This document shows positions 47,800 through 58,100 of a DNA stretch of 64,000 nucleotides, one piece after another; position 1 is the first letter of the stretch; every line of letters starts with the position of its first letter. Location: assembly GCF_019968765.1 (NCBI RefSeq), contig NZ_CP074151.1, positions 1 through 64,000 on the forward strand. The letters are read 5' to 3'. The notes under the pieces were generated by a model, which saw nothing but the letters and a program-made list of their open reading frames with translations, made no database searches and was not told the DNA's origin. The translations under genes and the position numbers were made by a program. This DNA comes from Enterobacter sp. JBIWA008. Lineage in GTDB: Bacteria; Pseudomonadota; Gammaproteobacteria; Enterobacterales; Enterobacteriaceae.

Positions 47800-48344
47800 T
47801 GAACCATCCCCCCGGGGCTTCACTCCCCCGATAAGGTTCTCCTCGCTTAACTCCACTCGGGCCGTAGCTCGATACGGCTTGCGTGGCTACCCGCCCCCAC
47901 CAGTCGCGATGCCGGACCAGAGGCAAGAATGATTCACTCTGTTGTGTGCTGTGGCGCCAGGCGCTTATCTTCTGGTTGCTTCATAGAGCTGCAATTCACC
48001 ACAACGGAAAGGACACTTACTGCGAGGCAATGCACTCCTTCAAATTGAATGCAAAGTAGACAATCCATAGCACTAAATGACCTTACCTGTTGTGTTCTAA
48101 AAAAATGCCCACCGTGGGAGATGGGCAAAGACTACACACAGCAATAATTTGTTGCGGCGGGGGTGCCTCCCCCTGCTGGTTCGGTCAGTGAACAACCACC
48201 AGCGGCCTCATAAGGAAATGGTGATATCTAATGGCAAAATGACTTCACTAATTACCGCGTGCGCTGAGCCGCATTACCACAACATGAAAACACACTGCCC
48301 TGCAAAAACCCTGTCCCCACAGAGGTAGAAAGCAGTGCGCTTTC
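47800..48344. other. GC-rich non-coding stretch
   Basis: Contains several short inverted repeats, such as GCCGTA/TACGGC near 47862-47878 and GGCGGGGG/CCCCC near 48155. No supported gene. Possibly the leader or terminators of the tRNA transcript. A Chi octamer lies at 48196. Confidence 0.3.
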
Positions 48345-48692
48345 ATGTTGAGAATGTTTACCGGCGCTTATCCCGGCACGGCCACTCAGGCGTCTGGTCA
48401 ACCTGGCCGCTGGCGTCTTTTCGAGGCTAAAGATAAAAAACCTCGCCAGTCTTGCGTCACGTTTGCACCGTGTTTTAGCCCCTTACGAGGGCCAGGCGGA
48501 CGGGGTTTGAGCCTCACGGGGCATTCTATGCGCGGGATTACGTCGTCAACCGCGTTCACTGCCGTGACAGGGAGGGCTACATGCCGTTCACCTTCTCCAA
48601 TTCACTCCACCAGCGTAAAGGTAATAAAACGCATCAGGAGCGGCCCGAATCGAACTGTTTGTGGAGCTTTGCAGTTCACACAAAGAGGATGA
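48345..48692 (+). CDS. Doubtful Arg/Ser/Thr-rich frame
   Basis: 115 codons. The product is rich in Arg, Ser, Thr, Gly and Pro (TSSTAFTAVTGRATCRSPSP), unlike a folded protein. I half-recall similar translated frames from enterophage immunity or Ash-like regions. There is no clear ribosome site. Could be a leader of a structured RNA rather than a gene. Confidence 0.25.
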   Translation: MLRMFTGAYPGTATQASGQPGRWRLFEAKDKKPRQSCVTFAPCFSPLRGPGGRGLSLTGHSMRGITSSTAFTAVTGRATCRSPSPIHSTSVKVIKRIRSGPNRTVCGALQFTQRG

Positions 48693-48788
48693 CCCGTAAC
48701 AGCCCGAACCTGGCCCACAGATTTATGACTACTGCCAGACCATCCTCTTTGCGTGCTGCGGCGCTTATGGAACGGCGCATCAGTACAA

Positions 48789-48803
48789 TTTTCTAACATT
48801 TTA
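48789..48803 (+). promoter_or_regulatory. C1-like operator motif (copy 10)
   Basis: TTTTCTAACATTTTA in the non-coding stretch 48693-48925. A second copy (11) lies 140 bp on. No (+) gene follows, so it may control an RNA. Confidence 0.5.
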
Positions 48804-48925
48804 ATTTGTCGGTGCTGTTTGTTAGCGAAAGTAGCAAGCAAATAAGTTTAACCACCAGCACCGACAACAGAATGGATTGTATGTAAGCTAAGCTACCTAA
48901 TCAACCCTTGTGCGTAAATAAATTA

Positions 48926-50182
48926 TCATTTTCTAACAGTGTTGAACTTAGGAGCCTTCTTCGTTTTGGCTTCAACGTATAATTGCTCCACCCCACCGTT
49001 AGCGCTATCCCACTGATCCGCCCAAACGCGGCAAGCATTAATAACTTCGTTACGCTGCTCCCCCTGCATAAACGGGATGTGTTCGTGGAAAGCAGACGGG
49101 ATACAAGCGACGCTATGTACTGTGTCAAATTTTGAATTTCTGATAGCAGCCAAAGTCTCAGGACGCATCTTAAGCTCGTCCACTGAAGCTGATTTAGAGG
49201 CAACGATACGTGAATGCAGCTTTGGAAACGCATCTTTGAGATAGGTCATTATCTTATCGGCCAAGCATTCGTCTATCTCGTTGTTCCACTCTTCAGCAAA
49301 ACCATCCATTCGAACATAAATCGGCACTCCCCAGATGGAAGGCAGGACATCCATTGAAAGAAGAACGGTAGTGCGAATCTGATAATGGATATTGGCCATT
49401 GTCAGGATTTCGGTTTTAAGTGCGCTGGTGGCCGTCAATCCGTATGGATGGGTATGAATGTAACCAACTGCATCATGGCCATTAAAAATCATTGAGAACG
49501 ATTCAGGAGTCGTACCAAATCCAGCGGCCACATTTAACTCTTCCCCGAACTGATGGCATTGTGCGCGCAGCTCTTCGACTTTGGTTTCGGCTAGGGTTAA
49601 CCGCTTATTCGCCTGTGTTAAGTTCGCTGTTTGTTTTATGAATTTCTGGTTTAGCTGAGTATTCGCTTCTCTTAGCTCGCGGCGCTCTCTTTTGAGGCTC
49701 CGATTGTCCTTTTCGAGAGAATCGATCCGCTCAGTGAGAGTTGTCGGATAAGCTTTCTTGTACTGCTTAAGCTCTGTTTCAGTTGCTACGGATCGAGCCT
49801 TCAGCTGGTCGAGCTTAAGTGCTACCTGCTCAAGGGTGTCAGTATTTATCTTGCGGAGGTCAAGAATAGATTGTTCGAGAGTGTCGATGTCTACCGGCGC
49901 GTTAAGGACCAAGGAAAGCGTATTCATCGCCTGGCGGGTTTTTTCATGGAAAGCTTCAAAACGATCCGCAAGGGCGTTGTAATCCTCAGCCTCTGCGTTC
50001 AGCCTTTCATCGAAACGCTCTAACAGGCTATCAATGGTCATTAAAGCTGTATCAAACAGTCGGGAAGTCAGATCATCACCAGTAGTCCTTTTCTGGATAA
50101 GGACGATCTGGCTACGCATTGATTCAATTTCAGCAATGAGTAAGTCTTCTTTAGTGGTTTGCGCTGCACTTGGTTGTAACAT
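48926..50182 (-). CDS. Coiled-coil protein with His-rich domain, C1-controlled
   Basis: 418 aa. The N-terminal 220 residues are a long coiled coil (LKQYKKAYPTTLTERIDSLEKDNRSLKRERRELREANTQL). The C-terminal half includes HDAVGYIHTHPYGLTATS, HSVACIPSAFHEH and a basic end. The HxHP segment recalls JAB/MPN metalloproteases, but the full site (ExnHxHx10D) is not apparent. Two C1-like motifs before the start predict lytic expression. Role unknown. Confidence 0.62.
   Translation of the reverse strand: MLQPSAAQTTKEDLLIAEIESMRSQIVLIQKRTTGDDLTSRLFDTALMTIDSLLERFDERLNAEAEDYNALADRFEAFHEKTRQAMNTLSLVLNAPVDIDTLEQSILDLRKINTDTLEQVALKLDQLKARSVATETELKQYKKAYPTTLTERIDSLEKDNRSLKRERRELREANTQLNQKFIKQTANLTQANKRLTLAETKVEELRAQCHQFGEELNVAAGFGTTPESFSMIFNGHDAVGYIHTHPYGLTATSALKTEILTMANIHYQIRTTVLLSMDVLPSIWGVPIYVRMDGFAEEWNNEIDECLADKIMTYLKDAFPKLHSRIVASKSASVDELKMRPETLAAIRNSKFDTVHSVACIPSAFHEHIPFMQGEQRNEVINACRVWADQWDSANGGVEQLYVEAKTKKAPKFNTVRK
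48929..48943 (+). promoter_or_regulatory. C1-like operator motif (copy 11)
   Basis: TTTTCTAACAGTGTT overlaps the end of the 48926 gene; partly coding, so weaker as an operator. Confidence 0.4.
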
Positions 50183-50202
50183 TTCACCGTTCCTAAGTTT
50201 TA

Positions 50203-50230
50203 TTTTCTAACGAATTATATTAGAAATTAA
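50203..50230. promoter_or_regulatory. Double C1-like operator (copy 12)
   Basis: Plus TTTTCTAACGAATTA (50203-50217) and the inverted TATTAGAAATT (50219-50229) form a near-palindrome that includes a minus-strand TATAAT. It is 20 nt before the 50182 start, a good position for repression. Confidence 0.65.
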
Positions 50231-50262
50231 CCATTAGTAAATAGCGAATTTTAACCAAAAAG

Positions 50263-50284
50263 AAACCGCCATTTGGCGGTTATG
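50263..50284. terminator. Terminator-like hairpin
   Basis: AACCGCC-att-TGGCGGTT (50267-50282 region) with A5 on the left; would end the minus-strand 50286 operon. Confidence 0.55.
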
Positions 50285-50285
50285 T

Positions 50286-50588
50286 TCAGAAGAAGCGCGC
50301 TAGGACAGCGGCGAGTGCCACTATCAGAAATGGCGTGAGCGCATACGTCGCGTATTTTGCAATCCGAACCTTCGAAATGGGCTTAACCCCTTCGGCATAC
50401 TCTTTATCAGTCATCTTGCCCAGCCAACAGGCCGCAAGTAGCGCTGCGTTCTCACTCATACCGAGTGCCATTTGTCCTTCTCGCAGCATTTTGTCCGTAA
50501 TAACCTTAGTTGGCGTTTTCATTGTAGTGCTTTGCACACGGCCGCCGTCATCAGCGAACGACAATGAGCAATAATATAATCGCGTCAT
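50286..50588 (-). CDS. Small protein with C-terminal membrane span
   Basis: 100 aa from ATG 50588 (GGAGG upstream), overlapping the previous stop (ATGA). A soluble N-terminal part, then a C-terminal hydrophobic helix (ISKVRIAKYATYALTPFLIVALAAVLARFF), a tail-anchor layout. Last gene of the 51269-50286 operon. Not recognised. Confidence 0.58.
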   Translation of the reverse strand: MTRLYYCSLSFADDGGRVQSTTMKTPTKVITDKMLREGQMALGMSENAALLAACWLGKMTDKEYAEGVKPISKVRIAKYATYALTPFLIVALAAVLARFF

Positions 50589-50776
50589 GATATAGCCTCC
50601 CAATCCCCAGCGGCGTATTCAGCTGGATGGATAAACTCATGCTCACCGGTGATCGGGCATCGAACATCCGGCGTGCCATTTTTCAACTTAAAGATCTCAA
50701 TAAAACGAGCACCTACCCAATTCTCACGACGAGCGAGAATGACAGCACCAACAGGTAAAACATCCATGATATTCAT
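50585..50776 (-). CDS. Small unknown protein
   Basis: 63 aa if started at ATG 50776; a frame from 50815 adds 13 residues but overlaps the nuclease gene. Contains ARRENWVGARFIEIFKLKNG and RCPITGEHEFIHPAEY, a compact domain that could bind metal. Coupled to both neighbours. Confidence 0.5.
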   Translation of the reverse strand: MNIMDVLPVGAVILARRENWVGARFIEIFKLKNGTPDVRCPITGEHEFIHPAEYAAGDWEAIS

Positions 50777-50789
50777 CAAATACAAAGCC

Positions 50790-51269
50790 CTAACCCCACT
50801 CATCAAGACTGACATATTCTTTAATCGCCTCTATAGCCTCTTCAGGACTACGGGCTTCAAAACAGTAATATCCGGCATCAGAAAGACGCGACATCCAATC
50901 AATCTGCTCTGTCGTCAACCGATTAAAACAATGTTTCATTTCAATTCGCATACCGTGATAGCCCCCGCGAGCAAGATCTATGCTAAGGTCCGGATAGCCC
51001 TTCTTCTGGCCCTCGGCAACCATCTTAATCGCGGTAATTTTGCTTCTTAACCCACCATTGGGGGTTGCATGGGTATAGCGGTAAACATCTTTCATGTTGC
51101 GTTCCAGCCAATCCAAAACGCGTACTTGATCGTAATGTTCACCGTTGCCCTTAATCAGGTCTGGATTCTTTTCCAGTAAACGCAGAGCGATGGCATGAGG
51201 GGAAAGAAATTCACGCTCTTCCAGGCGCTTTAGTGCTTTGGACCTCGCTGGTCGCCGCTTCCCTACCAT
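50790..51269 (-). CDS. VRR-NUC domain nuclease
   Basis: 159 aa. The VRR-NUC order is seen: YRYTHATPNGGLRSKITAIKMVAEGQKKGYPDLSIDLARGGYHGMRIEMKHCFNRLTTEQIDWMSRLSDAGYYCF, with catalytic D-ExK (GYPDLS, RIEMK). VRR-NUC nucleases process branched DNA and are frequent in phages. The N-terminal 35 residues are basic. First gene of a three-gene minus operon. Confidence 0.85.
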   Translation of the reverse strand: MVGKRRPARSKALKRLEEREFLSPHAIALRLLEKNPDLIKGNGEHYDQVRVLDWLERNMKDVYRYTHATPNGGLRSKITAIKMVAEGQKKGYPDLSIDLARGGYHGMRIEMKHCFNRLTTEQIDWMSRLSDAGYYCFEARSPEEAIEAIKEYVSLDEWG

Positions 51270-51395
51270 CGCTCACCTGAAGCCTTTGAAAATTTCATTT
51301 AAGATGCTACTTCACATTAAACGTATTATCTTTGCGCTGTAACAATTGGCGATATTTAGAACTACTCTCGGCAATAAATTCAATATATTAGACCA

Positions 51396-51656
51396 CTAAA
51401 CTTCCGTAATAGTCTTTTCAATACGTTCGATGGTTAAATCAACAGCCACTCGCCAGCCAGCCTGATCCAGGTCATTAACCTTTGCGACCAACTTCTCCTC
51501 AGTGTGAGGAAAGAAGACCCATCCCCATTTTTTTGGCTGCATTTTATTAGTAAGGGTGAATACCTTGTGATAGCGCTTAAATTCCAGGTTGTAGCCCTTG
51601 CTCTCAGCGTAAGCTTTTACATCTTCAATCGTAAATGCACGATTTTTATACATCAC
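51396..51656 (-). CDS. Unknown 86-aa protein
   Basis: Basic N-terminal half (YKNRAFTIEDVKAYAESKGYNLEFKRYHKVFTL), then a WGWVFFP motif and a C-terminal helix. Overlaps the next upstream gene by 4 nt. Soluble. Not recognised. Confidence 0.55.
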   Translation of the reverse strand: MMYKNRAFTIEDVKAYAESKGYNLEFKRYHKVFTLTNKMQPKKWGWVFFPHTEEKLVAKVNDLDQAGWRVAVDLTIERIEKTITEV

Positions 51657-52090
51657 GCCCCCATTAACTTGAACTTTTCTAATGACTCATCGTATGAAGT
51701 GTAAATATATGGCTCAGTGTCGTTAGCATAACTGGCAGTTTCTAACATGTGAACTGGATTGTTCACCGAGTTAGATGCAAAACGTTCATCTGCATAGAGT
51801 TGTGCCGCCAAAATGGTTAGCGCCGGTCGGCTCATTTGGTAAATCTGAGCTACATCACTATCAACGATTTGCCCTAAATCAGTGAGCCCGCGAGTTAATA
51901 GCATTGTTTTGAGAGCTGGCCACCACGGGCCATATAGGTGGTAAAGCCCCGCATTGGTAGATATACGCTTAAACATGTTTTCTAAGTACAGCGTAACGAA
52001 CTCCTCTTCTTTACGATCCACCAGCGCCTGCGGCAGGATTTCTTCAAGGTAGGCTTCAGTTGGTTTAACAGTGTCAATCAGTGTGGTCAT
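51653..52090 (-). CDS. Unknown 145-aa protein downstream of darB
   Basis: Alpha-helical (VKPTEAYLEEILPQALVDRKEEEFVTLYLENMFKRI). Lies 34 nt after darB in the same direction, so it may be a partner of DarB or a late gene. The 51727 TTTCTAACATG sequence inside it resembles the operator motif but is coding. Confidence 0.55.
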   Translation of the reverse strand: MTTLIDTVKPTEAYLEEILPQALVDRKEEEFVTLYLENMFKRISTNAGLYHLYGPWWPALKTMLLTRGLTDLGQIVDSDVAQIYQMSRPALTILAAQLYADERFASNSVNNPVHMLETASYANDTEPYIYTSYDESLEKFKLMGA

Positions 52091-52124
52091 TCTTTTATCG
52101 GCCCCTCGCGGGGCCGCTCCATAA

Positions 52125-55100
52125 TTAAGCTGCTTCAGCTATGATTTTGCGCACTTCGTCAATTGAATAGCGAGTCGAAACCATCCATGCCGGACGATCT
52201 AAATCGATGTCAGCTACTGGGTTAACCTCAAAGTTCCAAAACTTCCCACCAATTCCTTTGATGGCATCCTTCGCTTTGCGGATTGTTGAGGAACCAGGAA
52301 CGTCAGCAATAAGGTAAACCGCTCCAGCGTCCTCGCTTACACTCCACCAGCGGCCACGAACTCGGGCCCGCCCACGGATAGGGTTTTCATTTACGGTGAT
52401 TGTAAAGTCCGCTTCTGCAGCTGCATCAGCTGTGTCTGACGCATCGATAGCTTGCTGTTCGCGAGCCGATTCCTGAGCCTCTAAAACTGCCCTTATCTCG
52501 CCCTCGTTGGCACCGCCATTTTTTAGGGATACGTAATCCTCCCAACTGGCCCCCTGCAGTGTTGCAGGAAGATCATTTACGTACTCACCAGCTTTAAGGC
52601 GTTTGGCGTGACCTATCGCCATGCCAACAAGTCGGTTGACAGCAACTGAATCAGCAAAATCATCAGCAGTTATGTATTTCTCCTCAAACGCATGGACCAG
52701 CGCGCCGATCTTAATCCATACGGTAGCCGGTGATTCCAGTGGGTTATCAGCATTGGTGACAGTGCTTTGGGCACCATGAACCTCTTGCTTAGCCGCACTA
52801 TCGAGTTGAGCCCAGGCCTCCGAATCACTAAGGGCTAGGTATTGCTGATATAGTGCGTTTCGCCACTCCACCAGCCCTAATTTCGTTTGCTGAATTTTGC
52901 GGGTTATGCGGGAATCCCTTACCTGCTCAAACATCCGATCAATGTCGAACGAGTTACTGAAGTCCTTCATTTGTGCGCGGAACTGCCGATTTGTGATAAT
53001 CCCTTTCCAGAATGCTTCCAGGCCTTCTCCGGAAGGTTTGCGGAACAGGCTGCGCAGGTCTTCAATTGTGACACTGTTCAGGCTTCGGCCATCGAGCTCG
53101 CGCGAAGCCATCCAAGAATCAAAGATCGACGTAACATCATCCATGCTGGCCTGATTGCCATAAGGCTCCATCGCGCGGTCGTATTGCATGCCGAACAATG
53201 CTCGAAGGAAACCTTCAATTTCATTTGCCTGAAACGCGTCATCTCCACTCTGGTGCTGAGTAATTTCACGTTTGAGAGCTTCGTCATTGACGTTAGGGTA
53301 GATCCACTGTTCGGCCTCAATAGCATCCTCATCCTTGCGACGGCGGCCAGAGTTGCTGAATTTACCATCAGGGATATACGCGATTGCTAACGCCCCGCTC
53401 TTCTCCCGGAATGGCCAGTAGTGAATTTTCTCTGGACCACTCCAGCCCCCTCGGCTCGGCCCTGTTACCGTCATGACATCGTTGCGGATCGCATCATAGA
53501 ACTGGTCGACATTGAGAGTGGCAGATAGGTGCTGGCTCTCTACACCGCTTGCAGCTCTTTCGCGTGATTCTGCTACTCCTTCTTCGAAGGTCACTGGCTC
53601 TAGAACTGAGCTAAACAGCAGTTTCACAGTAGAGCCCGGGGAGCGCGACGAGTAGGTGTCCTTATCCAACCACGCAATACGGCACTGGTACTCTTCTGAC
53701 TCAGCCTCTATAGCAGTGATACGCACAATAGCCGTCAGGTCGCGGGATTCATCAATAACTGCGCGGTAATAACTACCCTTATGCAAAAGCACGTTTTTAG
53801 CCGTTCGTACATAATCATGCGGGTTTTGAACCACATCGATATCGATATCCAACACACCGAATTTTATCGCTCGCTCAATATCACCACGGGACCGCTTCAT
53901 CGTGGTATCCGCATCTTTTGCCCGAGATATAGCAAAACGCAACTCACGAACCCTTTTTTTCTGGTCGCGGAGAACATCGACAGTAGACTTTTGCCCGTTG
54001 CGATTAGTCCCAGAAGCAATCAAACGATCAAGTGATAGCTGAGTCTTTTCTACCCTTTCTTGTAGACTGACCAGCTCCGCTTCCATCTGTGAGACATCTT
54101 TACCGGCGGCGTTGGCCGCTTTTAGATAGGAGTCGAGCGCGTTATTAGCCTCTCGGACGGCTTTAGCTTTAATGCGGTCATCGCGCTCGCGGGCCTGGCG
54201 CTCCATAATGGCTCGGCGCTCATCCGGGTTTGCGGCCAGCATTACCGCTCGCTCATCGGCATCATCTGCATCTCCGTTCGTCACTTCGGACAGATCAGAC
54301 GTCATTACCATCTTGATCCAGTCTTTCTTGCGCTTGAGCGTATCAAGGCGGAAATCATCGAAGGTACCTTTCCCGCAATAGTAGTGGACGTTAACCTTCT
54401 CCTGAGGCGAACCAACACGAGCACCTCGACCATTACGCTGATCAATACTGGCTGGCGTCCATGGAAGCGTCAGATGATGAATGTCCGTTGTGCCTATATG
54501 CAGATTTATTCCGACTTCAGCCTTTTTATTGCAGATAATGATCCGGGTGCGTCCCTCGTTATAATCCGCAGCTATCCCTTCCATCCCTTCAAGGCCAGCA
54601 TCATTTTTTGCGGATACGTAATCTTCGTACAGTGCTAATTTGCTGTAATACGACTCCCAGGCTCCGTCTTTATATTCACCGTCTTTGTTGGCCGTCGGTT
54701 CGCTCGGGCGCTTTACCTTTTTCAGCTTCACTCCACCGGCTTGGCTAACGGTCGTCGCGTTGATAATGCCAATTTCAGCTTCCGGCAGCTGCAGCGCGCC
54801 AGCAATGATTCTGCGTAGCTTCTGGTGCTGGGCTTTTTCATCGATAAACACGATCTGTTTACCACGCGTTAGCCCCTCCCGGAGGTTCTCAATCAGAGCG
54901 GCATATTTTGGCGGAACCGGGTGGGATACCAGCTGCATAGAGATGCCCGCAGCGGCGATAGCCTTCAGAATATCCGACTCAAGTGAGATGCTGGCACGCA
55001 GTTCAACGTGATTAGGGTAAGTAGTTACAGCGGTTTTAACCACCTTGCTGGTGCGGGTGCTGACCAGGCCACCAACCTCATCTTCTTCAGCCTCTTCAGC

Positions 55101-58100
55101 GTCATCAGCCTCTTTGCCACCAGCTACAGCAGGGAGTGAAGCTGCAATTGAATTAACAGCCCCCTCATTATCCAGCGGAAACTGGAACGTAATGGCACCG
55201 GCGTATAGGTCCGGATCAATGGCGACCTTATCCATATCCCTTATGATCGAGAATATAAAATCGTCCGGCTTCTCATTCGGCCCCTTGATGCGCATCATTT
55301 GGGTTGTCGTGCCGTCCGCAGCTGTGACATCTATCGTTTCTGTTTGGCTACTGAGTTCCTGAGCACGCTTACGCAGTTCCTCATAAGCTTCCTGCTGAGC
55401 CTGCGTCATAGGGATCTGAATCGTGCGCTCTTCTATATCCGGTATTTTTACCGTAGCACCAACATCTGCAGCTGTTTTAAGCGTGGTCCATCTGTGGAAA
55501 ATACCGCGCAAGCCATCAAGGTTCTGGAAACCTACCAGCCCCTGCTTCTCTTCAACTTCACCAGAGATTTTTTGTACCTGAACCGTCTCAGTCTTACCGA
55601 ACACACGTACAAAGTCATCCGGGGTAATGATCCCCATTTTCAGCCAATCGGCCTGTGGAATGACGGTCGACAACATGTTGAAAGCATCGATAGGGCTATT
55701 AACCAGGGGAGTGGCGGTAAGCATCACAACACCACGCCCGTTGTTTCGATCCATCATGTACGCAGCTTTAACGGCCATATCGCGGGCCATTTTGGAAACA
55801 GCTGGACTTGGTAAGTATGCAAGCTGGCCTGCTTCGCGCCCTGCACCAAAGGAATTGCGGTAATTGTGGCCCTCATCAGCGATTACGCTGTCGAAGTTCA
55901 TATCTTCAAAATATGGAACGTTTTGCTTTTTGGTCGTGCCGGTATCAGCTGCACAGTCCTTGATTTTATTCTTCTTTTGCGCGTCACGGTGCTTGCCAGA
56001 AGCAAGATCTAAACGCCCCATCTCAGCGGCATTAAAAACGGCCTGCTGCGAGTTTTTTTCTATGGTGTCATCACGTAACGGAATTGAGGCAAATTGCTCT
56101 TTAGTCATCACAACCATTCGCAAGTTGGAGGACGGGATGATGTTGAGTCGCTGTGCGATAGTGGTGCTGCTTGACTCTTTGACGACGTTGCGGAACAGCT
56201 GCTGGCCTTTGCTATTTACTTTAGGCTGACCATCTTCATCGAGCACCGGCGCAGTAAGTGCTTTACCATCACCATCCAACACCTCATCCAAACCGACGAA
56301 CATCATGCCGTTAAAGGCTTCAGCACTGTAGAAGCTGCGCGCTTCGTGGTACCAGTTTTGATAAACAGCCTTAGGTACTACAATGCAGGTTCGTTTGGTG
56401 CGGCCCGTCTCGAAGTTATATGCTTCCAACGCTAGCGCTGTCGTTGTTTTACCCAGCCCGGTACCGAACCCCATGATCCCACGCCCATCTTCAGAAAGGC
56501 GGCGTACCTCCTCGTTCTGATACGTCAGTGGCAGCCTTTCACCGCTAATGCCTTCCAGACCCAAAGGCGCGCTGGAATGCGCAAACGGAATATAACCATT
56601 GAAGGCATTGTTATAATCGCGAGCTATCTCATCAGCTTGCGGGTGGGTGCGTAACCAGTCATTAAAAGAGGTTTCCAGTTGGCCGATTTTATCGAGGTAT
56701 TCATTGGCGTTCTGGCCACGTGGTTTGACGCCGTTCAGATAGTTTTCGAGTTGGTTCAGGAATCCGTCTTTGTTGTTAGCCTTTTTGAACTCGTTACCTG
56801 ACCGGCCTGTAACGGTACGCATCTGATAGCCGGTAAATACTCCGTCTTTTCCTTCGTAGTCATCCGGCGATATCAGAATTCCGTCTTCAACTTCGAGATC
56901 TGAGGATGTGTATTTAAACTCGTCGTAACCCTGTGTCGCGAGGAATTCTTTAATCAGACGGCGATCCAGCCAGCGCGCGTTAAGATTTACAGTCACCTTA
57001 TTTAACGGTGTAAATTCACGCTTTTCTTCGATCAAAGCTAATTGACGTTCGAAGTTGGCTTTTTGCTCGCCAGTGGCACTGTCACGCCAAGCAATAAGCG
57101 CGGCGACCTTGGTAGTGATATCGCCGCTGGTGGCGCGCCCGATAGGAAGTAAGCAACCATACCCATCGAGAGCAATATCGGGGAATCTCGCCAAATACTC
57201 CAGCGCGTCCTCGTCTGAAGCAGGTAATACACCGGCGAAGACTTCGCGGAAGTGCTCAAGGGTGATCGGCATGAGTGCCACATCACTGAATAAATGCGCT
57301 ACGACCTGTTCTGGCTTGGTGAAATCGATACCCGCAGCGCCTTCGGTAACATCAAGGCGGCCTGCCAGGAGATCAGAGTTCGTACCGTCTTTCTTGACGT
57401 TCCCCGCGAAGGTCATCCAGTTTTTTGCTCCGGCATCGGTAATGTCATCTAATTTCACCGCATGTGGAGGGCCATACTTCGCAACTTCATCGGCAGTCAG
57501 CCGGGCCGCATCGGCTAATTCCTCATCACTGCTCACGCCCAAATTGCGCAGATCAAGCGCCCGGTTTATTAACTGGCCAATCAGAGCGCCTCGCATAATT
57601 CGCTCACGATCACCTTCTCGTTGCTTCTTGGCAAAGCGAATCATCGCGCTAACGTCATCATCAATAGCACGCGGATAATCTGCTGCGACGGCAGAGATTT
57701 GCGCCCAAGACAGCGACAAGATACCCTTCGCTGATTTGAAGGCGGTCTGCAGATCACCAAAACTGCCAGCACCGTACATTTGTGCGTCCAGGCGGGAATT
57801 GCTCGTGGTGGAATCTTTATGCCAGTGGATACCGTCAAATTCATGCCAGACGTCTCCGACTAGGCGCTTATCACCGGGCTTTGCTCCTTGCCAAGCAAGA
57901 GTTACTACCCCCAGTGAATCCCAGTCGATACGGCTATCAAAACGGCGGGACAACGCAGTTTTCATCGACTCGTTTGATACCCTGCCGTCCTTCTTGACCA
58001 CCAGCGTATTACGGAAGCTGGCGCGATCCATATCGCCATAAACAAATCGGCTACCTTCCGGCGAAATAAACCACTTCCCTTTTACGAAAGTGTCCCAAAG

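Noticed and set aside
48926..50182. JAB/MPN metalloprotease call for the coiled-coil protein
   Set aside because: The HxHP segment is present, but the upstream Glu and downstream Asp of the full motif could not be placed with confidence.
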